A stretch of DNA of 64,000 bases, from contig NZ_CP025980.1 of assembly GCF_002900365.1 (NCBI RefSeq), positions 1 to 64,000 of the forward strand, read 5' to 3'. Each line of letters starts with the position of its first letter. Within the stretch, counting starts at the first letter, position 1. This DNA is from Escherichia marmotae. Its GTDB lineage: Bacteria > Pseudomonadota > Gammaproteobacteria > Enterobacterales > Enterobacteriaceae. Below the pieces are notes generated by a model that saw nothing but the letters and a program-made list of their open reading frames with translations, was not told the origin of the DNA and ran no database searches. Shown one piece after another: positions 8,966-18,667 of this stretch. The position numbers and the translations under genes were made by a program.

Positions 8966-10150
8966 ATGGCACATATACCAATGACTGAGAAATCATTGTG
9001 TCCATCATGGATGTCTGTAGTTGCGTCAACGACACCATTAACCTGGAAGGAACTTAGTTGGGGAGAGGCCTTTTTGAAAGTTATAAGTTTTGGGCTTTAT
9101 TCTCCTCATATGTCTCTTTCGGATAAATTTCATGGTCGAGAAGTGATGGAAAATTTTTATCCATCATCTATGCAAGACAATATGGATGGAGAATTTGCTC
9201 GTGCTGAGATTAATGGCTCTTCTATTCGACTTTGTCTTGATAGCAATAACACATGTACAGTTATACATCATGAGGGTGATAAATCTAAATCAACAAAATT
9301 ATCATTTAAAGAGTACAATAATTTATTGTGTTCTTTACCTTCTAAACAATTTCATCTCGGTAGCAATCATATTCTCACTGCGCCAGTTGTTGGCTCCTTC
9401 GAGCATAGCGAACCGCCGTCTTTATTAATTGATATTGCTACAAATTGTTGCACATCTGTTATTTCTGATAATGATTTTTTTCCTGTTGATGAAAGTGATT
9501 TTAATAGTGTCTGGCGTGATGTATACAGAGATGTAAGTGCATCGAATAAAAATAGTACAAAAATTTATATTAATAATGATCTTGAGATGTCACCCACTTT
9601 GCTAAAAGCATTAATTAATTCTTTAGGTATCGATAAAAATATAGATGCTAAAACTGAGATCCGCCCCCTGAAACAAAAACAAGCTAAGGATTTAGTTAAT
9701 TCAATTATACCAAGAGGAGATAATTCTGCTCAATTATATATATCGCTTTTCCAGAAACAGGGGTTTATAGCTGCACTGATGTCTGCGTTTTGGCAATCAC
9801 TTCATATTACTTCATCTGCTGTAGAGAATAAATGTTCAGAGATAATGGAAGAAAATGTAGTTAACAGGTTAAATTTGATGCCTGATAAAATCATTGCTAA
9901 TCATTATGGACATGTTGTTAGAATTAATAGTTGCGAAGAAAAATATGATGTGATGGGCAACAAAATAGAATATGAAGTTAGCGCATCAATTCTACCATCA
10001 CATGTAACATGTAATGGACTTGGGATTAACAAAATAGAAACTGTTTATGGTGTACCTGCAGGAATACGCATCAGTAGTGAGGGGTTTCGTAATGCAATTC
10101 CTCCTGAATCACGTCAAGTTTCATTTGCTATTATCACACCAGAAAATTAA
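8966..10150 (+). CDS. virA: VirA/EspG-family effector
   Basis: 394 residues resembling Shigella VirA (400 aa) along its length. The family signature near the N-terminus is SWGEAFLKVISFGLYSP, where EspG has FKVLSFGLWNP. The C-terminal part (AAFMSAFWQSLHITSS-like, then IETVYGVPAGIRISSEGFRNA) is as I recall it for VirA. VirA is a T3SS effector with a papain-like fold but no protease activity; it acts as a TBC-like GAP on Rab1 and Rab35, disrupting host secretion and autophagy. AAGAGG lies upstream of the ATG. I see no good MxiE box. In Shigella virA lies near the icsA region; here its neighbours are nleB, an RNase T2 gene and a candidate effector. Confidence 0.88.
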   Translation: MAHIPMTEKSLCPSWMSVVASTTPLTWKELSWGEAFLKVISFGLYSPHMSLSDKFHGREVMENFYPSSMQDNMDGEFARAEINGSSIRLCLDSNNTCTVIHHEGDKSKSTKLSFKEYNNLLCSLPSKQFHLGSNHILTAPVVGSFEHSEPPSLLIDIATNCCTSVISDNDFFPVDESDFNSVWRDVYRDVSASNKNSTKIYINNDLEMSPTLLKALINSLGIDKNIDAKTEIRPLKQKQAKDLVNSIIPRGDNSAQLYISLFQKQGFIAALMSAFWQSLHITSSAVENKCSEIMEENVVNRLNLMPDKIIANHYGHVVRINSCEEKYDVMGNKIEYEVSASILPSHVTCNGLGINKIETVYGVPAGIRISSEGFRNAIPPESRQVSFAIITPEN

Positions 10151-10692
10151 GTGTCGATTAAAGAGGATCTTCGCCTGGACTTAGGATGGAAAAGGTAGTC
10201 AACAATATAAATGGATCTGTGGGTTGATAGGTGCCGCTGAATTTGAACATCCAACTGAGTAAGTTGTGATTTTTTATGGGATAGTTAAAATACTCTCTCA
10301 ACTTATAAAAATATTTAGCTATACACGGCTGAATATAATGGAGACTCGGGTTGTGCCAGGCATTCTGATACTGTGACAGGGGGGGGGCATATTGTTGAGA
10401 GCAACAGGATAATTTACCAGTTGCAGAACACAGCATACTAGAGTGGAAAAAATGAGGGATAGTGGCTACATATGCGATTTTCATCGCGGGAGTTTCATCC
10501 TTTCGCTGGTTGGCTATAGGGTGCAGAACGTTGCGTATGGCGCACTTTCGCAACACTGATGACTAATTCCTTTAAGAGTAAGGTAAGTGGGATGACTGAA
10601 AATTTGCGGTTTCCACAAAGCACATAAGTTATCATATTTAAAAATATTTATCGGGAAATATGATAAAAAACCATATCAAAAGAGGTTTTTTT
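10151..10692. other. gene-free AT-rich stretch with a G9 tract
   Basis: No convincing gene. A minus-strand frame (10158-10556) is open but resembles nothing known and lacks a ribosome binding site. A run of nine G lies near 10379. Confidence 0.4.
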
Positions 10693-11274
10693 ATGATAAG
10701 TAATATCTGCGGAAGTGTTTATATCTGGTATCCCAAGAATGAAAATGTGGGGCACTGCTCATTACAAATAGGGGAGGATAATTCTCCTGAAAATTATGTG
10801 AGTTGGTGGCCAGATGGGACGGCAAAAACTTTTGGTAAGAATGATGTTTTAAATAGTTCCTTTATTAATAATGGTGAGATAAAGCAGGCACCTTATATTT
10901 TTATTCCCAGAGATTATGATCTTCAGCTTGAAAAAGAACCATCTCATGTTACCTATCACTTGCATTCGGATTGCTTTTCATTGGAGAAAATGCAGGCAGC
11001 ATGGCAGCAGATAAAAACAAAGAAAAATCCTCATTATCGTATGATTGGAAAAAATTGCGCTGATATTGTGGGGAGAGTTCTGACCGAAGGGGTATCTGAT
11101 ATCTATCGGCGTTATGTGCAGAAAAATGCAAAACCAGGATTGTTTACAACACCAAGGGATATCGCCTCCATGCTTAATCACCTAGCAAGAGAAGGGGGGG
11201 GTGAAAAAGTTGTATCACCTTCCTGCCTGAAACGAAGCCGTAGCTTTATTTACGTATGTATGAAAATGCGTTAA
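10693..11274 (+). CDS. candidate papain-like (IcsB/RID-type) effector
   Basis: 193 residues from the ATG at 10693, chosen over an in-frame ATG at 10660 because AGAGG lies 7 bp upstream. I do not recognise the protein by name. VGHCSLQIG followed by YVSWWPDG near the N-terminus and KNCADIVGRVL near residue 122 give a His..Cys layout like circularly permuted papain-like enzymes such as IcsB and the RID domain of MARTX toxins. This is inference from motif spacing. It lies between virA and ospB in the effector island. A run of eight G at about 11194-11201 sits near the 3' end: with seven G the protein would end in VKKLYHLPA followed by a stop, so the present C-terminus may be a slippage product. 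Confidence 0.55.
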   Translation: MISNICGSVYIWYPKNENVGHCSLQIGEDNSPENYVSWWPDGTAKTFGKNDVLNSSFINNGEIKQAPYIFIPRDYDLQLEKEPSHVTYHLHSDCFSLEKMQAAWQQIKTKKNPHYRMIGKNCADIVGRVLTEGVSDIYRRYVQKNAKPGLFTTPRDIASMLNHLAREGGGEKVVSPSCLKRSRSFIYVCMKMR

Positions 11275-11289
11275 TAACGATAAATGTAG

Positions 11290-11965
11290 CGGCTATCAGA
11301 GTGTGGTTCGCTCGTTAAGTAAAAAAATTGTAGCCGGCTGTTTATACCATACTTATAAATATACCGGCACTGATGGTTTCGCGTTACCGTTTCGTGTAGC
11401 GATAACGACAGCTGTTCTGTCGTATTCAGCTATGGTGAATATGTCGGCAGAAACAGCAACCGGAACTTCGTGTTCTTTTCCAGCCAGCGTTCCACTTTGC
11501 GGCTTTTATGAATTATATAGTTATCAAGCACCAGCGTAATCCGTGTTCCAGCGTGAGAGTAGTCAGTCAAAATACTTTGGGGAACGCTGAACCATCAACG
11601 GAAGGATATGAAGGATATTATCAATCGGTCATTGTGGAGCACGACCCAACCTGAGGATTTTAGCCCTTCAGCGCCATGTAAAGTAACCAGTTTATCCATT
11701 TGCCGACAGATGAGCGGGGGGCGGCACAGAGTATACTGGCGACGTTGGTGACGGTCATATCCTGATGCAACATCAGCATGACAATGAGCCGTCTTGCATG
11801 ATTTTTATCGCAGATCTGCAGTGCCTCTTTACGCATCAGTAGCCGTTCTTCATCAGGAATTGATGTTATGATCGGCATCGCTCAGTCCGGTTGGTGGTTT
11901 GGGATATTTGGCGATTGAACAGATCGCATAATCCGGACTGAGTTCCATCAAAGTGATTTATTATT
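11290..11965 (-). pseudogene. degenerate IS630-family element
   Basis: The minus strand contains an IS630 transposase N-terminus (MPIITSIPDEERLLMRKEAL at 11878 downward). Further downstream comes a DDE segment reading LVLDNYIIHKSRKVERWLEK then LFLPTYSP. The order fits one element with a deleted middle and several frameshifts. The outer end near 11920-11965 resembles the IS630 leader (GATCGCATAATCCGGACTGAG). Non-functional. Confidence 0.6.
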
Positions 11966-12870
11966 TATGATATTAGCATTAGTAGCATTCGTATCAGTAA
12001 ATTTTAAATCCCTATCAGAAAATAAAATGTCATTATCATCTTGTGGGGGATGTCATTGGCTGGTATCTTTTTCATTGTAATGGTTTTTTATAAAGCATCT
12101 ATTTTTTGTTTTTACTAATTCCCATTAGAAAACATATGTTCATACGATTTATTAGAAATCTTTTTTCTCATTCTTTAGTGATTATACAGGATACTTATTC
12201 CTATTAATAGAACGTGCTTTTTTAATACTCATAGTCTCGTTTGACTCCATGAATTTTTAACCGGTATTTTTTTGGCTGTATTTGGGTTTGGTTCTCGTAT
12301 ATTGTTTTTGATGTGAGTGCTTGAAATATAACTGCTAATCTTTTTCGTTAACTTGGATTAAGTTTCTTGTAAATAAAATGAGAAACCATAAAGCATCACC
12401 AAAATTATTTATCATTAAGTGTTGTTAGTTCATAATATATACATTTTTTATTTTTGGCTTTTACGCAAGAGTATAAAGTGGGATTGTTTTTTATAGTGGA
12501 TATACAATATTTTAATATGTGTCATGGGGAAAATCTGTTCTTGCAGATATCATCTGCTGGAATAGTTTAAAGGGATTTCATTATGAAATGAGGGGGTTAC
12601 GCTGGTATCATAAAACTATGTTGTATGAGATGAGGGTGGTATATGTTGAGATTATTTTGACGAATAAGCAATGCATCTAACAGCAAAATATTAAATTCTG
12701 TAATGAGATTGTTCTAATAAACAAGGGGTGTAGTATAATAAATATGCTTTATGATAAGTCGATGTGGACCATGTTTTATTATTTATTAACAATTTTTTCA
12801 TCGCTCTTTGCGTTAAAGTTATGAAATAGGTTTAACTTAGCTGTTAAATATAATGGAGTTGATATAATTC
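11966..12870. other. long AT-rich gene-free region
   Basis: About 900 bp without a supported gene on either strand. It is rich in T runs and lies directly upstream of the DUF2726 gene. Such DNA is typical of H-NS-silenced regions in Shigella virulence plasmids, but I can identify no specific site. Confidence 0.45.
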
Positions 12871-13380
12871 ATGTATGTGTATGCGCTATGTGTCCTGATT
12901 ATTATTATGGTAGTGCTTTTTGCTTTTTTTTATTCAAAGGGAATAAAGAGGGTAAAAATAAGACGTTTGTTGAAAAAATATCAATGTTATGAAGTTGATG
13001 AGAGGATTGACGAGACGGAAAAAATCTTTTTTTTAGCACTCTGTAATGCATTTAAAGGCACATCTCTTTTAATTATGACTAAAGTCAGGCTGGTTGATTT
13101 TATTCGCGTAAGTCCTGATATAAAAAAACGATATGACATTTCGCTTTTGCAACATGTTTTGCAGCGGCGATGCGACTTTGTTGTTATAGATTCACTAAAT
13201 TTTTCTGTTAAAGCGATTGTTGAGCTAGACATAAAGCCATATCTTAGCTACGAAAATAAACAAAAGAATATGTTGTTTAACATTATCATCACACAGACAG
13301 GTATCCCATTGCTTCGCCCTCGCTCAGTTAAGCAAGTTGATAATGTCGCTACGGCAATTCTTAACATGATGATGAAATAA
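12871..13380 (+). CDS. membrane-anchored DUF2726-type protein
   Basis: 169 residues: one N-terminal transmembrane helix (about residues 3-20, YVYALCVLIIIMVVLFAFFY), a basic linker, then a domain like DUF2726. The core pattern is ETEKIFFLALCNAF, KVRLVDFI, CDFVVIDSLNFSVKAIVELD and ITQTGIPLLR. DUF2726 is found in bacterial and plasmid proteins and has an endonuclease-like fold core; its function is not established. It could be a plasmid accessory gene rather than an effector, since an N-terminal membrane helix is not typical of T3SS cargo. Confidence 0.65.
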   Translation: MYVYALCVLIIIMVVLFAFFYSKGIKRVKIRRLLKKYQCYEVDERIDETEKIFFLALCNAFKGTSLLIMTKVRLVDFIRVSPDIKKRYDISLLQHVLQRRCDFVVIDSLNFSVKAIVELDIKPYLSYENKQKNMLFNIIITQTGIPLLRPRSVKQVDNVATAILNMMMK

Positions 13381-13518
13381 AGATGTTCGTTATATGTGAT
13401 GTTGACGTCCAGAACTCGGTGTTTTCTGAATGAATGGTTCATTGAAATTATTTTGGCTAAGTAATTTTTCCCTGTTTCGCGTAATTGAAAAAATTATATT
13501 TAGGAATGTGTTAAAAAT

Positions 13519-13535
13519 GTTTCGTTTTTTTAAAT
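13519..13535 (+). promoter_or_regulatory. MxiE-box-like motif upstream of ospB
   Basis: GTTTCGTTTTTTTAAAT matches the MxiE consensus GTATCGTTTTTTTANAG except at positions 3 and 17. It lies 55 bp upstream of the ospB start. Shigella ospB is MxiE-activated, which supports the reading. Confidence 0.6.
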
Positions 13536-13589
13536 TAAAACCTGATGGAACTGATGTTTAATACTGAAAATAACATTGTGGAGTGATTT

Positions 13590-14426
13590 ATGAACATTTT
13601 TACGATGCCCAATCATAATATTAATAATGGTTTTTCAATGTCTTTACTATCCTGTTTGCCAATAAATAAAGTTGAAAATGCAAGTGGGGCATCGCTTTTG
13701 TTTTTGGGGAAAGAGGGGGTTGGAGAAGATGCGCTGAATATCATAGGGCAGCAAATACCAAGAGTGTTAACGTCAAAAAAAATGTATGATATTGTTTTCT
13801 ATAATAGATTTTCTATGGAGGATTTTGCCAGTAAGTTAAAGGCTATGTTGCCGAAACAAACAATAACAACAATTGCGAGTAATGATTCCGCTGTAACTGT
13901 TGCAGCTATGATTGCCCTACAAACGACAACATTAAAAACAATCGAAGAAACTGACTTTAGTCAGTACAAAAAAATTTATATTCTTGGTCATGGAAATGCG
14001 GGGGGGCACTCATTAAAATTTGGCCCGGAACTGCTCAGCGTTGACGAAGTTATATCAAGGTTAGTTGATGGCAATGTATTAAAAGTGAAAGATATACGAC
14101 TTACATCATGTAGCTCTGCAGATAAAGAAAAAATATGTTCTTTTACCGATGATAAAACTCAAGAGGGAGATGGACTGCTGAGTAAAATAATGAGTTTTCT
14201 GAAAGGAAATAAAATTTCTTTCCTTGATAAATTTATTGAATCCCTTGAAGATAAAGGCTATGATAATATAAGAGTTTCTGGGTATCATGGAATGGGTGCT
14301 TTCTATACAGGAAAGTCACTTCCTTTCACTCATTTGCGTTCAATCACTTTACCGCCAGATCCTGAACAGACAGTAAAAAGAAGTACACAGAGAGAAATGA
14401 AAACAACCTGTGTTGAAGTAGAATAA
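13590..14426 (+). CDS. ospB: OspB-like cysteine protease effector
   Basis: 278 residues with a cysteine-protease-domain signature: YILGHGNAGG with His134 and IRLTSCSSAD with Cys174. The His-Cys spacing of 40 equals that of Shigella OspB (His144, Cys184 in 288 aa, from memory), and the fold resembles the autoprocessing domain of MARTX and clostridial toxins (peptidase C80). OspB is a T3SS effector that modulates host mTORC1 and MAPK signalling. GTGGAG lies upstream of the start, and an MxiE-like box lies 55 bp away. In Shigella flexneri ospB is followed by phoN2 in one operon; here phoN2 is about 11 kb away with its own box. Confidence 0.8.
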   Translation: MNIFTMPNHNINNGFSMSLLSCLPINKVENASGASLLFLGKEGVGEDALNIIGQQIPRVLTSKKMYDIVFYNRFSMEDFASKLKAMLPKQTITTIASNDSAVTVAAMIALQTTTLKTIEETDFSQYKKIYILGHGNAGGHSLKFGPELLSVDEVISRLVDGNVLKVKDIRLTSCSSADKEKICSFTDDKTQEGDGLLSKIMSFLKGNKISFLDKFIESLEDKGYDNIRVSGYHGMGAFYTGKSLPFTHLRSITLPPDPEQTVKRSTQREMKTTCVEVE

Positions 14427-14599
14427 TTTTAAGAGCTAGGTTTCTGTGTTGTGTTAAAAATACTAAAAGGCACAACATTATTCATGTTACTCTTTAATAT
14501 GGATAGTTGAATGTGGCAATATCAAATTCCTGCGCAGGTCTGGCATTGACATTTTTTACGAATTTATCACTTTCAGAAGTGATATCATCCATTTTTATA

Positions 14600-14645
14600 G
14601 CTCTTCATAAAACTCATGACAAAAATCCCGCAGGCTGGCTATTGT
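14600..14645 (+). pseudogene. short IS630 transposase fragment
   Basis: A frame reading ALHKTHDKN then AGWL matches the IS630 transposase N-terminus (IHKTHDKNHARRL) seen at 21610. Only about 15 codons remain. Confidence 0.4.
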
Positions 14646-14689
14646 GTTCAGATAATATTGACCACGGTTTTATTGTAAAAATGGTATCT

Positions 14690-15430
14690 GTTTTCTGATT
14701 CTTCTGGCGTTAGCCCTCCGTAATAATGATGCGGTCTGACTCTGTTGTAATAGTTTAATAATAACCACTAATTTGCTGTTGGGCCACATCCTTGTCTGCA
14801 TAACCATTTGTAGGCACCCATTCTGTTTCAGACTGCGGAAAAAGCGCTCCATCGGGCTATTATCCCAGCAGTTTCCCCGCCTGCTGATGCTTTGCCTGAT
14901 TCTATAACGCAGAGAAGCCGTTGATATTTCAGGCCTGTATACTGGTTTCCCTGGTCTCGATGGAACATGACATTCCAGGGGGGACCTCGTTTTTCATATG
15001 CCCATCCTCAGGGCACTGCTTATCAGTGCTGTATCAGCATTCGCTGGCAGACTCCAGCCAATAACTTTGCGGGCAAGAAGTTCGATGACCACCGCTTGAT
15101 AACATTAGCCATTTTCTTGCCCAGAGACACATAATATCTGGGCACCATACTCGATCTGACTCGGGTACGGCGCACGGGTATTCCAGCAAGTTCGGCAAGT
15201 TTGTATGCATCTGACTAGCATTTTTGTTGGCTGGCAACTGCTCATGTTCAGGTATTTCATGAGGCAACAGGCGCGATAACGGCTCATCGGGATGCCATTT
15301 TGAGTCAGAGTGCGTGCGGGGGGGGGGGAGTCCCGACTCAACTTCCAGGTCCGCGTATTTCGCTATGCAACCTGACTCGCGTCGCTTCTGCCTGTACCGG
15401 TAGCTGCTGCGATGTACGTCCAGAGCAGCA
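14690..15430 (-). pseudogene. decayed IS3-family orfB
   Basis: Reading the minus strand across frameshifts gives RYRACCLMKYLNMSSCQPT, then PNLLEYPCAVPESDRVWCPD, and at the 3' end MERFFRSLKQNG. These are blocks of an IS3-family OrfB, of a subgroup different from the three IS3 copies here. A G11 tract lies near 15318. No intact frame or ends. Confidence 0.55.
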
Positions 15431-16215
15431 CAAAGGCTGATAATGGGGTTCTACGCCGGAACCGCCGAAATTTCCGGCACGAGGTTTTTAGTGATCTTTC
15501 GGCACTTCAATGACTCCATCTGCAATACCTTGTGCCAGTCTTTCCATCCTTTGTCTCTGGTTCCCCTGAGATTTCAGCGCAATTGCAGCACTGGAGCGAA
15601 ATGTGAAATTCTGGGCCGAACAATGCGGCCTGACGAAAGAACACATTATCAGAAGCATTGATTACTGGTATGACTTCGCTTATTCCCCCCGGGAACAGGA
15701 GGCGGCAAAAAGAGAAGTGAAAAAAAAGTTGATAAGGTAAATGGTATTTCCGGTGATTTTTTGAGGCCGGGGTCCGTCAGTACATCTGGTGCTGATGAAT
15801 TTATTTATTGGCACATGCTGACAGCATTTATTTTTTCCAGCCCTTACGTAACGTCAACGGCAGGCTTGCAGTGACCGTTCCGGTCACGCCGCCCTTTTAT
15901 CGCGCCGTGACCGGCGCTCAACGCACCCTGGCGATAAAGCCTGCCGGGGTGTAATGACGCCACGCCGTTCCGTCGTGTCGGGTGTGTTCATTCTCTTCCC
16001 GCACCTCTGGTGAGCCATCTCCCGTTCGTTCCCCGGCGGAGGGCTGGTCGTAGCACCGCCGTGTCGTCGCACAAGGGGTGAAATGAACTCCGCCAAAAAC
16101 TTTTTGCAAAAAAGCCGCAAAAACTTTTTGTCTCCGCCCCTTGTACTCCTCCTTACGTCGTTGCTCCTTTGCCCTCTGCCGCCAGGGAACTCACCAAGAT
16201 GGAATAACCACCAGA
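15431..16215. other. F-type leading-region DNA, no intact gene
   Basis: A short plus-strand frame near 15600-15740 reads FWAEQCGLTKEHIIRSIDYW and ends LIR-stop; its origin is unknown to me. From about 15850 to 16200 there are GC-rich hairpins and a repeated CAAAAACTTTTTG. The position between leading-region genes and gene X is as in F plasmids, where single-strand promoters occur; that role here is only a possibility. Confidence 0.35.
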
Positions 16216-16231
16216 CAGGAGGAAAAGCAGA

Positions 16232-16569
16232 ATGAACACACAGAACGTCAACGTCAAAACCGCCACCAGAGAATCTTCCGAAAGATGGGGGACGAAAACA
16301 TCAGTACTGTTTGCACTTGCAAATATTGAAGGTCAGTTTTTGTATTTGCGATCTCAATATCGTCTGGGGCTGACGGATTCAGTTCAGAGGGAAAAAATAG
16401 CAGCGAAGCACTGCCAGGCATTGATAACGGAGTTTAATAATCTTTTATTTTGGCCGGAAGGGCTGAGTGAATCGATGACCTGAGTGAATCGATGACCTGG
16501 GATATTGTCCGGGTGGCAAAAGAACTTCCCTGGACACCGTGGAACTGGGATCCGTTGTGCCCGTTCTGA
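16232..16569 (+). pseudogene. small F leading-region protein gene, frame broken by a 17-bp duplication
   Basis: AGGAGG precedes the ATG at 16232, and the frame begins MNTQNVNVKTATRESSERW. It now stops at 16483 (83 aa) because a 17-bp unit is tandemly repeated at 16464-16497. Without one copy the protein would continue MTWDIVRVAKELPWTPWNWD to a stop at 16567-16569 (about 106 aa). I do not know its function; its position upstream of gene X is that of small conserved F-plasmid leading-region genes. Confidence 0.55.
16464..16497. repeat. 17-bp perfect tandem duplication
   Basis: TGAGTGAATCGATGACC is present at 16464-16480 and again at 16481-16497. It shifts the frame of the small gene it lies in. 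Confidence 0.95.
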
Positions 16570-16605
16570 TTTGGGGGCGGCACCTGTGGATTAACAGCGA
16601 ATGCG

Positions 16606-17058
16606 TCACTTTGGTGGCGCATTTTTAATTCCGGAGTAAATCGCCTTAATTTCCTGTGCGTACTGTCGGCGCTTTTTCTCCTGCTCTGCCGTTTCACGAA
16701 AACCTGCATTATAAGCACCCACTGCCCGCCAGGTGTATCCCCAGCGTTTAAAAGCAATTGCCAGATAATAGGCTCCCGTGTAGATATTCATACAGGGATC
16801 TCTGTAAAGGTTTCCGGCGGTAATTCCAGACTGAGCCAGATGCGAAACATTTTGTGAGTGAATTTGCATCATTCCGACTGCATATTTTTTCTGGTTAACA
16901 AAATTTATTGCCTGCGGTCGCCATGATGACTCCCTGAATGATATTGCTCTCAATAAATCGGGTGCAATATTGTAATCTTTACCCGTCATATCAAAACAGT
17001 CCTGAGCCATTGATGGACATGGCAGAATGAGTAATCCAGCAAGCAGAACGTTTTTCAT
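16606..17058 (-). CDS. F-plasmid gene X/P19-type lytic transglycosylase
   Basis: 150 residues with a cleavable signal peptide (MKNVLLAGLLILPCPSMAQ) and an SLT lysozyme-like domain: catalytic Glu in ISFRESSWRPQ, then YAVGMMQIHSQN and AVGAYNAGF. This is the periplasmic peptidoglycan-remodelling enzyme encoded next to oriT in F-like plasmids (orf169, P19), related to IpgF and VirB1. It opens the murein layer for conjugation machinery. Divergent from traM across oriT, exactly as in F. Intact here although the downstream tra genes are missing. Confidence 0.9.
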   Translation of the reverse strand: MKNVLLAGLLILPCPSMAQDCFDMTGKDYNIAPDLLRAISFRESSWRPQAINFVNQKKYAVGMMQIHSQNVSHLAQSGITAGNLYRDPCMNIYTGAYYLAIAFKRWGYTWRAVGAYNAGFRETAEQEKKRRQYAQEIKAIYSGIKNAPPK

Positions 17059-17164
17059 CTGTGATATTCCTGTCCCCGGTATTCCTGTGACAGCGTGCCA
17101 TTTTTTAATAAAAACGGCAATGCCTGTTAATACTGAATCCTTCCCGGCCTCTTATTTCCCGTTG

Positions 17165-17530
17165 CCCGCCCGGCAGGAACGAAAGCTCCACACACCTCGC
17201 AAGATTCAATCTTGCCTGATTTCTATTTAATATCAATATGTTGCTTTTAATAGTTTACTGTTGTTTTGAATAGTTCCACTTAATCAGAGTATAAAGCGAG
17301 TATAGTTATACTCTGATTAGAGTGTACTCTAGAGTGTGATTAGAGTAGGGCTTTAAAAATTAATGCGTTAGATAGAGTGTACTCCAGAGTATACTCGCAT
17401 TTTTGGTTGTTTTTTGTCCGCTCATACTCTATGTATACTCGCCATTATACTCTGCTTATTTTAATGTTATACTCGCCTCATACTATGGATAAATGTGGTA
17501 AAATAATATTTTTAATTAAATATGCTTATT
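17165..17530. other. oriT: F-type origin of transfer (oriT)
   Basis: This region lies between gene X and traM, the oriT position in F-like plasmids. A perfect palindrome (GCAAGATTCAATCTTGC, 17199-17215) sits beside a GAGGTGTGTGGAGC motif on the minus strand (about 17184-17197), matching F's stem next to the nic site in GGGGTGTGGTGC. From about 17285 to 17490 there are many GAGTATA/TACTC motifs, which look like TraM-binding sites. The exact nic base is not assigned. Confidence 0.75.
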
Positions 17531-17549
17531 GGTTAAAGAAGGAGTAAGG

Positions 17550-17782
17550 ATGCCACGTATACAAACTTTTGTCAGTAATCAGGTTCGTAAAGAAATAGAG
17601 TTACTGGTCACAGAGCGCAAACAGGGAGGAGCAACAGAAGCTGATGCTACAGTATCTTCTGTAACTTCAATGCTTATTGAGCTTGGGCTCAGGGTTTACC
17701 ACATGCAACAGGAAAAAAAGGAGAATAGCTTCAACCAGATGGAGTATGACAAAGTTATGCTGGATACTCTTGCAAGAGTAAG
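17550..17782 (+). pseudogene. traM: traM, 3' end removed by IS3
   Basis: AAGGAG at 17539-17544 supports the ATG at 17550 over one at 17529. The protein starts MPRIQTFVSNQVRKEIELLV and includes SMLIELGLRVY and NQMEYDKVM, the ribbon-helix-helix and linker part of TraM, which binds oriT and contacts TraD. After 78 codons the frame enters the IS3 end and stops at 17816. The tetramerisation domain is lost, and no traJ, traY or other tra gene follows. Confidence 0.85.
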
Positions 17783-17812
17783 TGATCCTACCCACGTAAT
17801 GTGGACACGGCC

Positions 17813-18667
17813 CTAAGCGAGATTATGGTTTTCAAATTGTTCCGGGCTGAGACCGCCACAGGCACTGTGACGACGCCAGCGATTGTAATCACACTCGATA
17901 TAATTAAACACCGTTGCCCGCATTATTTCCCGGCTGCTAAAGCGTTCCCCGTGGATACATTCCACCTTCAGCGAATGAAAGAAGCTTTCCACACAGGCAT
18001 TGTCATAACAGTTGCCTTTCGCACTCATACTGCCACGCAGGTTGTGTCGCTTCAGCAGCGCCTGATAATCCCCTGAACAGTATTGACCACCACGGTCCGT
18101 ATGAACAATGACGCTTTCCGGGCGTCTTCTCCGCCACAACGCCATTTGCAGTGCATCACAGGCCAGTTGTGCTGTCATTCGCGGTGACATCGACCAGCCA
18201 ATAACGGCGCGTGACCACAGGTCGATGACTACTGCGAGATACAACCAGCCCTCATCGGTACGCAAGTACGTGATGTCACCCGCCCACTTCTGGTTCGGGC
18301 CGCTGGCGCTGAAGTCCTGCTCCAGCAGATTCTCCAATACGGGCAGGCCATGTGCACGGTAGCTGACCGGGCTGAACTTCCGGCCGGCTTTCGCCCGCAG
18401 CCCCTGACGACGCAGGCTGGCGGCAATGGTTTTAATATTGAACTCCGGCAGTTCGTCAGCAAGGCGGGGAGCACCGTATCGCTGCTTTGCCTCAAAGAAT
18501 GCCTTATGAACAGCGGTATCGCAGGTGAGCCGAAACTGTTGGCGCAGGCTCATCTGGTGACGACGCCTGAGCCAGACATACCAGCCGCTGCGGGCAACCC
18601 GAAGTACACGACACATCGCTTTGATGCTGAACTCTGCCCGATGATTTTCGATGAAGACATACTTCAT
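17813..18667 (-). CDS. insF: IS3 OrfB (InsF)
   Basis: 284-residue DDE integrase-type transposase with AGDITYLRT, VHTDRGGQY and CVESFFHSLK holding the catalytic Asp, Asp and Glu. Its ATG overlaps the orfA stop by 4 bp; the fused OrfAB is made by frameshifting. Intact. Confidence 0.93.
   Translation of the reverse strand: MKYVFIENHRAEFSIKAMCRVLRVARSGWYVWLRRRHQMSLRQQFRLTCDTAVHKAFFEAKQRYGAPRLADELPEFNIKTIAASLRRQGLRAKAGRKFSPVSYRAHGLPVLENLLEQDFSASGPNQKWAGDITYLRTDEGWLYLAVVIDLWSRAVIGWSMSPRMTAQLACDALQMALWRRRRPESVIVHTDRGGQYCSGDYQALLKRHNLRGSMSAKGNCYDNACVESFFHSLKVECIHGERFSSREIMRATVFNYIECDYNRWRRHSACGGLSPEQFENHNLA

Noticed and set aside
10158..10556. 132-aa minus-strand ORF between virA and the papain-like candidate
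   Set aside because: No ribosome binding site, no known family and atypical Cys/His-rich composition; treated as chance.
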